From positions 1-8,607 of the forward strand of contig JASLDZ010000405.1 of the NCBI GenBank assembly GCA_030151985.1: a stretch of 8,607 nt of DNA, read 5' to 3'. The stretch comes from Caulobacteraceae bacterium. Its GTDB lineage: Bacteria; Pseudomonadota; Alphaproteobacteria; Caulobacterales; Caulobacteraceae. The position numbers and the translations under genes are program-made. Below the pieces are notes generated by a model, which was given only the letters and a program-made list of their open reading frames with translations, made no database searches and had not been told where the DNA came from. This document shows, in pieces, positions 1-6,287 of the stretch. Position 1 is the stretch's first letter; the number at the start of each line of letters is the position of its first letter.

Positions 1-1155
1 CACTGGCGCTACAAGACCGGCGCCTACCAGTTCGACCGCGAGGGCGCCTTGGCGCAGGGCGGCGTCGATCCGCTGCAGAACCTGCGCCACCTCGTGCAGA
101 TGCTGGAGCACGGCGGCGACGCGGAAGAGCTGGTCGAGCACGCCAAGCTCGAGATGTTCCTCGACCAAGTGTTCGTGTTCACGCCCAAGGGCCGGCTGAT
201 CAGCCTGCCGCAGGGCGCCATGCCGCTGGACTTCGCCTACGCCGTGCACACCGACGTGGGCGACACCGCTATCGGGGTGAAGGTCAACGGCGAGCTCAAG
301 CCCCTGCGCACCGTGCTGCAGAACGGCGACGTGGTGCAGGTGATCCGAGGCCCCAAGCCGGCCACCGCCCCGGACTGGCGCTCGCTGACCGTCACGGGCC
401 GCGCCCGCTCCGCCATCCGCCGCCATATCCGCAGCGTCGAGCGCGAGGAGTTCACCCGCCTTGGCCGCGCCGCCGTGGAGCAGGCCTTCGCCCGGGCGGG
501 CAAGTCGCTCGCGGAGGTGTCGCTGCGCCCGGCGTTGGACCGCTACGCCGCGCCCGCCGACGACGACCTCTTCGACATGGTGGGGCGGGGCCGGGTGGCC
601 GCCGCGGCCGTGCTCGTCGAGGTCTTCCCCGGCCTCAAGGAGAGCGAACGCGCCGCCGCCGCCGCCCGCGTGCGGATCGAGGACGGCAAGGCCGCGCGCC
701 TGTACGTGCGGGGAGGGGGACTCACCCCCGGCGTCTCGCTGCACTTCGCGGGCTGCTGTTCTCCAGTGCCGGGCGACCGGATCGTCGGCATCCTGCAGCC
801 GGGCGGGGAGGGCCTGGCGGTCCACACCATCGACTGCGCCCGCTTGGCCGAGTTCGAGGACTCCGAGGAGCTTTGGCGCGACCTGCACTGGACGCCCGAG
901 GCCGACAAGCACACCGTCAGCCGCACCCGGATCCTGGCCACCGCCAAGAACGCGCCGGGCGTGCTCGGCCAGGCCTGCACCCTGATCGGTGACGCGGGCG
1001 GCAACATCGTCAACATGCGCATGACGCACCGCCAGAGCGACTTCTTCGACGTGGAGTTCGAGATCGACGTCGTGGACGCCAAACACCTGACCCACATCGC
1101 GGCCGCTCTGCGCGCCTGCCCGTCGGTGGAGACGGTGGACCGGGTGAAGGGCTAG
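1..1155 (+). CDS. rsh: Bifunctional (p)ppGpp synthetase/hydrolase, C-terminal part (5' end outside window)
   Basis: Long RelA/SpoT homologue that makes and degrades the alarmone (p)ppGpp in the cytoplasm. The frame is open from base 1, so the start lies upstream. Of the protein, 384 residues are present. The fragment opens with HWRYK, which in this family follows the synthetase domain, so the hydrolase and synthetase domains are off the window. Visible in order: a TGS domain at about fragment residues 55-115 (starting DQVFVFTPKG), a helical stretch, the conserved-cysteine region with the CC pair at 252-253 and the DC cysteine at 279, and a C-terminal ACT domain at about 309-384 (starting TRILATAKNAPGVLG). 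These regulatory domains normally pass ribosome and nutrient signals to the catalytic half. Alphaproteobacteria usually carry one such bifunctional enzyme (called SpoT in Caulobacter, Rel or Rsh elsewhere). The TAG stop is followed by the toxin-antitoxin pair. Family is certain; the symbol is a naming choice. Confidence 0.95.
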   Translation, partial: HWRYKTGAYQFDREGALAQGGVDPLQNLRHLVQMLEHGGDAEELVEHAKLEMFLDQVFVFTPKGRLISLPQGAMPLDFAYAVHTDVGDTAIGVKVNGELKPLRTVLQNGDVVQVIRGPKPATAPDWRSLTVTGRARSAIRRHIRSVEREEFTRLGRAAVEQAFARAGKSLAEVSLRPALDRYAAPADDDLFDMVGRGRVAAAAVLVEVFPGLKESERAAAAARVRIEDGKAARLYVRGGGLTPGVSLHFAGCCSPVPGDRIVGILQPGGEGLAVHTIDCARLAEFEDSEELWRDLHWTPEADKHTVSRTRILATAKNAPGVLGQACTLIGDAGGNIVNMRMTHRQSDFFDVEFEIDVVDAKHLTHIAAALRACPSVETVDRVKG

Positions 1156-1180
1156 CGCCGCGCCCCGGCGGCCTCTACTC

Positions 1181-1199
1181 TGTACGGGATGCCGTACGG
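1181..1199. promoter_or_regulatory. Putative YefM/YefM-YoeB operator palindrome
   Basis: A perfect 6-bp inverted repeat, GTACGG-gatg-CCGTAC (1182-1197), lies 20 bases before the yefM ATG. Flanking bases give TGTACG on the left arm and CGTACGG on the right. Operators of yefM-yoeB in E. coli are palindromes with a TGTACA core, so position and core sequence suggest autoregulation by YefM and the YefM-YoeB complex. That role is inferred. I could not assign convincing -35 and -10 boxes; TACTCT just to the left is a weak -10 candidate. Confidence 0.5.
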
Positions 1200-1207
1200 A
1201 CCGACGT

Positions 1208-1212
1208 GGAGG
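1208..1212 (+). promoter_or_regulatory. Ribosome binding site deciding the yefM start
   Basis: GGAGG sits five bases before the ATG at 1218. It favours that ATG over the in-frame GTG at 1206, which overlaps the site itself. Confidence 0.7.
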
Positions 1213-1217
1213 CCAGG

Positions 1218-1472
1218 ATGGATGTGTTCAGCTACACCGCCGCTCGCGCGCGGCTGAAGGAGGTGATGGACCGGGTCAGCGACGACAAGGCGCCGGTCCT
1301 CGTCACGCGTCAGAACGGCGAAGCGGTCGTCATGGTGTCCCTGTCGGACTGGCGCGCGCTGGAGGACTCCGTCCATCTCCTGTCCTCGCCCGCCAACGCC
1401 GAACGGCTGCGGCGGTCCATCGCGCAGCTGGAGGCGGGCGAGGGCGCCGAGCACGAGCCGTCGCCTGCGTGA
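1218..1472 (+). CDS. yefM: Type II antitoxin, Phd/YefM family
   Basis: Antitoxin of 84 residues that binds and neutralises the YoeB-type toxin encoded next to it and, in this family, represses its own operon. The N-terminal half (about 1-50) has the Phd/YefM pattern: the opening MDVFSYTAARARLKEVMDRV, then PVLVTRQNGEAVVMVSLSDW, the dimeric DNA-binding fold. The remainder (about 51-84), ending in an acidic, proline-containing tail, is the flexible toxin-wrapping part. The ATG at 1218 is chosen over the GTG at 1206 because of the GGAGG at 1208-1212. Its TGA overlaps the toxin GTG by four bases (GTGA, 1469-1472), the usual coupling in such modules, with antitoxin first. Base composition resembles the neighbours, giving no sign of recent transfer. 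Confidence 0.93.
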   Translation: MDVFSYTAARARLKEVMDRVSDDKAPVLVTRQNGEAVVMVSLSDWRALEDSVHLLSSPANAERLRRSIAQLEAGEGAEHEPSPA

Positions 1473-1741
1473 AGCTCGTCTTCTCGGACGAGGCTTGGGA
1501 GGACTACCTCCACTGGCAGCGCACCGATCCCGCCGTGCTGGAGCGGCTGAACGGCCTGATCGCGCAGTGCCGCCGGACGCCGTTCACGGGCACGGGCAAG
1601 CCGGAGCCGTTGAAGGGCGACCTTGCAGGCTGGTGGTCGCGGCGCATCACGCTGGAGGATCGCCTCGTCTACCGCGTGCGGGGCGCCGGCGACCAGCAGT
1701 CGCTGGAGGTCGCCCAATGCCGCTACCACTACGGCGCCTGA
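1469..1741 (+). CDS. yoeB: Type II toxin, YoeB-family mRNA interferase
   Basis: RelE-superfamily endoribonuclease of 90 residues, expected to cleave mRNA in the ribosomal A site when released from its antitoxin. It closely matches E. coli YoeB in pattern: an early DEAWEDYLHWQ, RRTPF at about 35-39, GKPEPLKGDLAGWWSRRI at 43-60, RLVYRV at 65-70 and the terminal CRYHY. The catalytic positions of E. coli YoeB (Glu46, Arg65, His83, Tyr84) correspond here to Glu46, Arg65, His87 and Tyr88. A short extra stretch before the last strand (RGAGDQQS) explains the shift, and two residues follow the tyrosine. The gene therefore looks intact and active. It starts at a GTG overlapping the antitoxin stop, which suggests translational coupling and low toxin output. 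It ends 49 bases before pyrE. Confidence 0.95.
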   Translation: MKLVFSDEAWEDYLHWQRTDPAVLERLNGLIAQCRRTPFTGTGKPEPLKGDLAGWWSRRITLEDRLVYRVRGAGDQQSLEVAQCRYHYGA

Positions 1742-1754
1742 GCGCCATCGAAGG

Positions 1755-1783
1755 TCGACCCCCGTCCCCAACCGCGCTAAGCC
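1755..1783 (+). promoter_or_regulatory. Possible pyrE promoter, predicted leaderless
   Basis: TCGACCC (1755-1761), 14 bases, then GCTAAGCC (1776-1783) resembles the Caulobacter housekeeping promoter TTGACGS-N10-14-GCTANAWC, matching five of seven and six of eight positions. A transcript start about seven bases beyond the -10 box would fall at or next to the pyrE ATG (1791), giving a leaderless message. This agrees with the absence of any purine-rich ribosome binding site before that ATG. Read by eye; not scored against a background. Confidence 0.4.
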
Positions 1784-1790
1784 GCGCCCC

Positions 1791-2375
1791 ATGACCACCG
1801 ACGACGTCCTCGCCGAGTTCCGCGCCGCGGGGGCCCTCCGCGAGGGGCATTTCGTGCTCTCCTCCGGGCTGCACTCTGGCGTGTTCCTGCAGAAGAACCT
1901 GGTCTTCATGCACGCCGACCGCACCGAGCGGCTGTGCAGGGCGCTGGCTGAGCGGATCACCGCGCAGGCAGAAAGGGTAGACGTGGTGGTCTCGCCTGCG
2001 GTCGGCGGGATTATCCCAGGTTACGAGACGGCGCGACATCTGGGCGTTCCTTCGATGTATGTCGAGCGGGAGGGCGGGGCGTTCCGCTTCCGGCGCGGCT
2101 TCCACCTGGAGCCGGGCGCGCGCGTCGCCATGGTCGAGGACATCGTGACCACCGGGCTCTCCTCCCGCGAGTGCCTGGCGGCGATCCGGCAGGCGGGGGG
2201 CGAGATCGCCTGCGCGGCGTGCCTGGTCGACCGCTCCGGCGGCCGCGCCGACGTGGGCGCGCCGCTGGTGGCGCTCGCGACCCTGGACGTGCCGGCCTAC
2301 CCCGCCGACGCCCTTCCGCCGGAGCTCGCCGCCATCCCGGTCGAGGACCCCGGCAGCCGGAGGCTGAAGGGATGA
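1791..2375 (+). CDS. pyrE: Orotate phosphoribosyltransferase
   Basis: Joins orotate to PRPP to give orotidine 5'-monophosphate, the fifth step of de novo pyrimidine synthesis, in the cytoplasm. The product has 194 residues, normal for the alphaproteobacterial form. The PRPP-binding signature VAMVEDIVTTGLS is at 112-124, preceded by the OPRT pattern GHFVLSSGLHSG (19-30) and by VVSPAVGGIIPGYE (67-79). The ATG at 1791 is chosen because the protein then opens MTTDDVLAEFRAAGAL, as expected of the family; the open frame upstream is proline/arginine-rich read-through. No Shine-Dalgarno sequence precedes it, and a promoter-like pair of boxes ends eight bases before the ATG. The stop overlaps the pdxJ start (ATGA, 2372-2375), making pyrE the likely first gene of the downstream cluster. 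Confidence 0.96.
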   Translation: MTTDDVLAEFRAAGALREGHFVLSSGLHSGVFLQKNLVFMHADRTERLCRALAERITAQAERVDVVVSPAVGGIIPGYETARHLGVPSMYVEREGGAFRFRRGFHLEPGARVAMVEDIVTTGLSSRECLAAIRQAGGEIACAACLVDRSGGRADVGAPLVALATLDVPAYPADALPPELAAIPVEDPGSRRLKG

Positions 2376-3181
2376 GCGGCCCCCTGCGCCTCGGCGTCAA
2401 CATCGACCACGTCGCCACCATCCGGAACGCGCGGGGCGGCGAGCATCCCGAGCCCCTGCGCGCCGCCCGCCAGGCTCTGGAGGCGGGCGCCGACGGCATC
2501 ACCGCCCACCTGCGCGAGGACCGCCGCCACATCTCCGACGCCGACATCGCCGGCCTCTCCCGCCTCTGCCGCGAGATGGGCAAGCCGCTGAACCTGGAGA
2601 TGGCGGTCACCGACGAGATGGTGGAGATCGCCCTCGCCCACCGCCCCCACGCCGTGTGCCTCGTGCCCGAGCGGCGAGAGGAGCGCACCACCGAAGGCGG
2701 GCTCGACGTCGACCGCAACCACAAGGCTGTCGCCGAGGCGGTCAAGCGCTTGCATGGCGAAGGCGGCGCGCGCGTGTCCCTGTTCATCGCCCCGCACCCC
2801 GTGCAGGTGGCCGCCGCCCGCGAGGTGGGAGCGCAGGTGGTCGAGCTGCACACCGGCGCCTTCTGCGACGCGGTCCGGGCGGGGGAGGGACGGGCCGCGG
2901 ACCGCCGGCTGCACGCCCTGCAGGACGCGGCGCTGGACGCCTGCCACCGCGAGCTCGAGGTGCACGCCGGGCACGGCATCGACTACGACAGCGTCCGCGC
3001 GGTCGCGGCCATCCCGGAGATCGCCGAGCTTAACATCGGCCACTTCCTGATCGGCGAGGCGGTGTTCGCCGGCCTGCCCGCCGCGATCGCGCGGATGCGG
3101 GCGCTGATGGACGAGGCGCGCGGCGCCTCCCATCCCAAGGGTTCCGCGGCGACCGCCGAGCCCTTCCCGAGCCTTCGATGA
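2372..3181 (+). CDS. pdxJ: Pyridoxine 5'-phosphate synthase
   Basis: Condenses 1-deoxy-D-xylulose 5-phosphate with 3-amino-2-oxopropyl phosphate to form pyridoxine 5'-phosphate, the last ring-forming step of DXP-dependent vitamin B6 synthesis. A TIM-barrel protein of 269 residues. Clear signatures: LGVNIDHVATIRNARGG (7-23), GITAHLREDRRHI (42-54), NLEMAV (74-79), CLVPERREERTTEGG (96-110) and EVHAGHGIDY (196-205). The catalytic residues of E. coli PdxJ (His45, Glu72, His193) match His46, Glu76 and His201. A tail of about 20 residues after the final helix is rich in Ala, Pro and Ser and looks dispensable. Its ATG overlaps the pyrE stop, with GGAGG at 2359-2363 eight bases before it, and its stop overlaps the acpS start (ATGA). 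Making a vitamin and an acyl-carrier cofactor gene adjacent is common in proteobacteria (pdxJ-acpS). Confidence 0.97.
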   Translation: MSGPLRLGVNIDHVATIRNARGGEHPEPLRAARQALEAGADGITAHLREDRRHISDADIAGLSRLCREMGKPLNLEMAVTDEMVEIALAHRPHAVCLVPERREERTTEGGLDVDRNHKAVAEAVKRLHGEGGARVSLFIAPHPVQVAAAREVGAQVVELHTGAFCDAVRAGEGRAADRRLHALQDAALDACHRELEVHAGHGIDYDSVRAVAAIPEIAELNIGHFLIGEAVFAGLPAAIARMRALMDEARGASHPKGSAATAEPFPSLR

Positions 3182-3624
3182 TCCTGGGGATCGGCTCCGA
3201 CCTCGCCGACATTCGCCGGGTGGCCGAGACGCTGGAGCGGTTCGGGGAGCGCTTCACCCACCGCATCTTCACCGAGGTCGAGCGCGCCAAGTCCGACCGT
3301 CGCCGCGACCCCGCCGCCAGCTACGCCAAGCGATTCGCCGCCAAGGAGGCCTGCTCCAAGGCGCTGGGCACGGGCCTGCGGAGCGGCGTCTTCTGGCGGG
3401 ACATGGGGGTGGTCAACCTGCCTTCGGGAGCGCCCACCCTGGCGCTGACCGGGGGCGCGGCCGAGCGGCTGGCGCAGCTGACGCCGCCCGGCATGGCCGC
3501 CTGCATCCACCTGAGCCTCACCGACGACCCGCCCTACGCCCAGGCCTTCGTGGTGATCGAGGCGCTTCCGATCGCCGCGCCCGGCTTGCCCCAAGCGCCC
3601 GCGCACGATACGCCCGCCGCCTGA
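3178..3624 (+). CDS. acpS: Holo-[acyl-carrier-protein] synthase
   Basis: Transfers 4'-phosphopantetheine from coenzyme A to a serine of apo-ACP, activating it for fatty acid synthesis. The AcpS signatures are present: MILGIGSDLADIRRV at the N-terminus with the Mg-binding Asp8, and YAKRFAAKEACSKALGTG (49-66) with the second Mg-binding residue Glu57. The enzyme proper ends with HLSLTDDPPYAQAFVVIEA, after which comes a tail of about 20 residues rich in Pro and Ala. At 148 residues it is longer than E. coli AcpS (126 residues), largely because of that tail. It starts at an ATG overlapping the pdxJ stop and has only a weak Shine-Dalgarno sequence, so translation probably depends on coupling to pdxJ. 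A gap of about 50 bases separates it from lepB. Confidence 0.95.
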   Translation: MILGIGSDLADIRRVAETLERFGERFTHRIFTEVERAKSDRRRDPAASYAKRFAAKEACSKALGTGLRSGVFWRDMGVVNLPSGAPTLALTGGAAERLAQLTPPGMAACIHLSLTDDPPYAQAFVVIEALPIAAPGLPQAPAHDTPAA

Positions 3625-3673
3625 ATTCCGCCCTGTCGCGGCCCGACCCTTGCAGGCGCACGACCCCGTGGCG

Positions 3674-4591
3674 ATGTCCGATCCTCCTTCCCCCGAGCGC
3701 GAACCCGGCATGAGCACTTCCGACCTCGCCTCCGAACGGGATGTTCCGGCCGCGGCCGCCGCGGAGGAGGCGCCCAAGAAGAGCGCCGCGCGGGAGGCGT
3801 TCGACCTGTTCAAGACCGTGGCCTACGCGCTGCTGATCGCACTGGTGCTGCGGGTGGTGCTGTTCCAGCCCTTCACCATCCCGTCCGCCTCGATGGAGCC
3901 GAACCTCTACGAGGGCGACTACATCATCGTGTCGAAGTTCGCCTACGGCTGGAGCCGCCACTCCATCCCGTTCAGCCCGCCGATCTTCTCCGGCCGCATC
4001 CTGCAGCGGGGGCCGGACCGGGGCGACATCGTCGTGTTCAAGCTGCCGAACAACGACAAGGTGGACTACATCAAGCGCCTGATCGGGCTTCCCGGCGACC
4101 GCATCCAGGTGCGCGGGGGCGAGCTCTACCTCAACGGCCAGAAGGTGGAGCGGACGCCTGCCGGCAGCGGCCCCGCGAGCTGCCCCTTCGGCTCCGCGGC
4201 GGATGTCGCCAAGTTCCGCGAGACCCTGCCCAACGGCCGCAGCTACGTCACCGACGACTGCACGCCCAACGGGGGCGGGGCCGACAACACGGCGGTCTAT
4301 ACCGTGCCGGCCGGCTGCTACTTCATGATGGGCGACAACCGCGACAACTCGCTGGACAGCCGCTTCGACCCGGGGCTCATTCCCGCCGGCTCGGCGCGCT
4401 GCGCCTGGGACTCCTCGGTCGACGAGAAGCTAGACGGGGGTGAGCCCGGCGTCGGGTTCGTTCCCGCCGAGAACCTGGAGGGGAAGGCCGACCTGATCCT
4501 CTTCTCCTGGACCAAGGGCGCGAGCCTGTTCAAGCCGTGGACCTGGGTGCTGAACGCCCGGCCTTCCCGCTGGCTGCACCCCCTGAAGTGA
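3674..4591 (+). CDS. lepB: Signal peptidase I
   Basis: Inner-membrane serine protease that removes signal peptides from exported preproteins on the periplasmic side. From the ATG at 3674 it has 305 residues: a charged, Ala/Pro-rich cytoplasmic tail (1-45), one transmembrane helix (about 47-65), then the periplasmic catalytic part. The catalytic serine is in IPSASMEP (Ser73) and the general-base lysine in DYIKRLIGLPGD (Lys134); the conserved GDNRDNSLDSR box follows near residue 225. Compared with E. coli there is only one predicted membrane segment, usual for alphaproteobacteria. Four cysteines lie in the periplasmic region (ASCPFG, DDCTPN, AGCYFM, ARCAWD). The start is uncertain: TTG 3650, GTG 3668 and ATG 3710 are in-frame alternatives, none with a good ribosome binding site. 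Its stop overlaps the rnc start. Confidence 0.94.
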   Translation: MSDPPSPEREPGMSTSDLASERDVPAAAAAEEAPKKSAAREAFDLFKTVAYALLIALVLRVVLFQPFTIPSASMEPNLYEGDYIIVSKFAYGWSRHSIPFSPPIFSGRILQRGPDRGDIVVFKLPNNDKVDYIKRLIGLPGDRIQVRGGELYLNGQKVERTPAGSGPASCPFGSAADVAKFRETLPNGRSYVTDDCTPNGGGADNTAVYTVPAGCYFMMGDNRDNSLDSRFDPGLIPAGSARCAWDSSVDEKLDGGEPGVGFVPAENLEGKADLILFSWTKGASLFKPWTWVLNARPSRWLHPLK

Positions 4592-5283
4592 GCGAGCGCG
4601 CTCAAGCGGTCGCCGCCCTGGCCGCGCGTCTCGGCCACGCCTTCCGCGATCCGGCGCTGCTGGAGCGCGCGCTCACGCACCGAAGCGCGGGCGACGGCGC
4701 GACCCGCGTCGCCGACAACGAGCGGCAGGAGTTCCTGGGCGACCGGGTGCTGGGCCTCGTCGTCGCCGAGCGGCTGATGGCGCTCGACCCCGAGGCGCCC
4801 GAGGGCGACCTCGCCGCGCGTCTCAACGCCCTGGTCAGCCGCGAGGCCTGCGCCGCCGTCGCCCGGCGGCTGGAGCTCGGACCGGCGCTGCGCCTGTCGG
4901 GGGGCGAGACGCGCTCGGGCGGACGCGACAAGGGCTCGATCCTGGCCGGCGCGATGGAGGCGGTGATCGCCGCGGTCTACGCCGACGGCGGGTTGGAGGC
5001 GGCGCGCGCGTTCATCGAACGCTGGTGGCCGCAGGAGTTCGACCGCATCGACGCGCCTCGGCCGAAGGACTCCAAGACCTCCCTTCAGGAGTGGGCGCAG
5101 GCCCGTGGGCTCCCGCTTCCAGCCTATGCGGTGGCGGACCGGCGCGGCAGCGACCATCTCCCCGTCTTCACCGTCGAGGTGACGGTGCAGGGCCTGGCGC
5201 CCGCGCGAGGCGAGGGGCCGTCCCGCCGTCTGGCGGAGAAGGCGGCGGCGCAGGCGATGATCGAGCGGGAAGGGGTGTCGTGA
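4588..5283 (+). CDS. rnc: Ribonuclease III
   Basis: Double-strand-specific endoribonuclease that processes rRNA precursors and some mRNAs. The product has 231 residues: an RNase III domain (about 5-150) and a dsRNA-binding domain (about 161-229, with DSKTSLQEWAQ and the final RLAEKAAAQAMIE helix). The signature NERQEFLGDRVLG contains Glu45, Glu48 and Asp52 (E. coli Glu38, Glu41, Asp45), and Glu73 in EGDL matches Glu65. In ILAGAMEAVIAAVY, Glu125 matches the essential Glu117, but Gly122 stands where E. coli has the metal-site Asp114. Start: GTG at 4588 overlapping the lepB stop (GTGA); the protein then opens at the normal family position. The stop overlaps the era GTG. lepB-rnc-era is a widely conserved proteobacterial operon, linking protein export and ribosome assembly. 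Confidence 0.95.
   Translation: MSERAQAVAALAARLGHAFRDPALLERALTHRSAGDGATRVADNERQEFLGDRVLGLVVAERLMALDPEAPEGDLAARLNALVSREACAAVARRLELGPALRLSGGETRSGGRDKGSILAGAMEAVIAAVYADGGLEAARAFIERWWPQEFDRIDAPRPKDSKTSLQEWAQARGLPLPAYAVADRRGSDHLPVFTVEVTVQGLAPARGEGPSRRLAEKAAAQAMIEREGVS
5267..5275 (+). promoter_or_regulatory. Ribosome binding site for era
   Basis: GGGAAGGGG ends four bases before the GTG at 5280 (the GAAGG core ends six bases before it). It supports that GTG, inside the last codons of rnc, as the era start. Confidence 0.6.
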
Positions 5284-6230
5284 GCGACCGGATCGAGGCT
5301 GCGGCGACGACGCGGGCGGGCTTCGCCGCCGTCCTGGGCGCGCCCAACGCGGGCAAGTCGACGCTGGTGAACCGCCTGGTCGGCCAGAAGGTCTCCATCG
5401 TCACCCAGAAGGTGCAGACGACCCGCTTCCCCGTGCGGGGCGTCGCCATCGAAGGCGAGGCGCAGGTGGTGCTGGTCGACACGCCCGGCGTGTTCAAGCC
5501 GCGCCGCCGGCTCGACCGGGCGATGGTGCGCTCCGCCTGGGCGGGCGCCGAGGACGCGGACGCCGTCGTCCACCTCGTCGACGCCGAGAGCGAGCTCGCG
5601 GAGAAGCCGACCGGCGCCCAGAAGCTCGGCGTGCAGGATACGCGCACCATCACCGAGGGCCTGCAGGCCGGCGGCCGCAAGGCCATCCTGGCGATCAACA
5701 AGATCGACCTCGTGCCCGTGGAGCAGCTCCTGGCGCTGTCGCAGCGCCTGTTCGAGACGGGCGCCTACGCCGAGGTGTTCATGGTCTCGGCGCACAACGG
5801 GTCGGGGGTCGGCGACCTGAAGGCGCGGCTGGGCGCCCTGATGCCGGAGGGGCCCTGGCTCTACCCCGCCGACCAGACCGCCGACCTCCCCGTCCGCCTG
5901 CTCGCCGCCGAGATCACCCGCGAGAAGCTCTATCTGCGCGTTCACGAGGAGCTGCCCTACGCCGCGGCGGTGGAGACCACCGCCTTCACCGACGCCAAGG
6001 GCGGCGCCGCCCGCATCGAGCAAACCATCTACGTCGAGCGCGAGAGCCAGCGCCCGATCATCCTGGGCAAGAACGGCCAGACGCTGAAGTGGATCGGGCA
6101 GAAGGCGCGCGAGGAGCTGATCGAGATCCTCGACCGCCCCGTCCACCTGTTCCTGCACGTGAAGGTCCAGGAGAACTGGGCGGAGGACCGCGCCTTCTAC
6201 CGCGAGGGCGGGCTCGAGTTCGACGCCTGA
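5280..6230 (+). CDS. era: GTPase Era, 30S ribosome maturation factor
   Basis: GTP-binding protein that docks near the 3' end of 16S rRNA during 30S subunit assembly. The product has 316 residues: an N-terminal GTPase domain and a C-terminal KH domain. G1 is GAPNAGKST (20-28), G2 QTTRFPVRG (46-54), G3 DTPG (67-70), G4 NKID (140-143) and G5 SAHNGSG (170-176). The KH loop GKNG is at 263-266, followed by WIGQKAREEL and the terminal VKVQENWAEDRAFY. Two oddities: proline 51 occupies the position of Arg46 in E. coli Era, inside switch I, and the stretch between G3 and G4 (about residues 102-132) is longer than in E. coli. The GTG start overlaps the rnc stop and has a good ribosome binding site. The next gene is ihfA rather than the often-seen recO. 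Confidence 0.96.
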   Translation: MSDRIEAAATTRAGFAAVLGAPNAGKSTLVNRLVGQKVSIVTQKVQTTRFPVRGVAIEGEAQVVLVDTPGVFKPRRRLDRAMVRSAWAGAEDADAVVHLVDAESELAEKPTGAQKLGVQDTRTITEGLQAGGRKAILAINKIDLVPVEQLLALSQRLFETGAYAEVFMVSAHNGSGVGDLKARLGALMPEGPWLYPADQTADLPVRLLAAEITREKLYLRVHEELPYAAAVETTAFTDAKGGAARIEQTIYVERESQRPIILGKNGQTLKWIGQKAREELIEILDRPVHLFLHVKVQENWAEDRAFYREGGLEFDA

Positions 6231-6287
6231 AGCCGGCCCACGCCGAGGCTGAGGCGATTCGCGCAGTTTCGGCCGCAACCGCCTGTC

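Noticed and set aside
1156..1170. Stem-loop CGCCG-cgccc-CGGCG as rsh terminator
   Set aside because: Only five base pairs and no T run follows; in DNA this GC-rich such stems are expected by chance.
1206..1217. GTG at 1206 as yefM start
   Set aside because: It overlaps the GGAGG ribosome binding site that serves the ATG at 1218, and YefM proteins begin at that methionine.
1310..1960. Minus-strand open frame spanning the toxin-antitoxin pair and the pyrE start
   Set aside because: It crosses three clearly coding or regulatory segments on the other strand and its protein resembles nothing; GC-driven.
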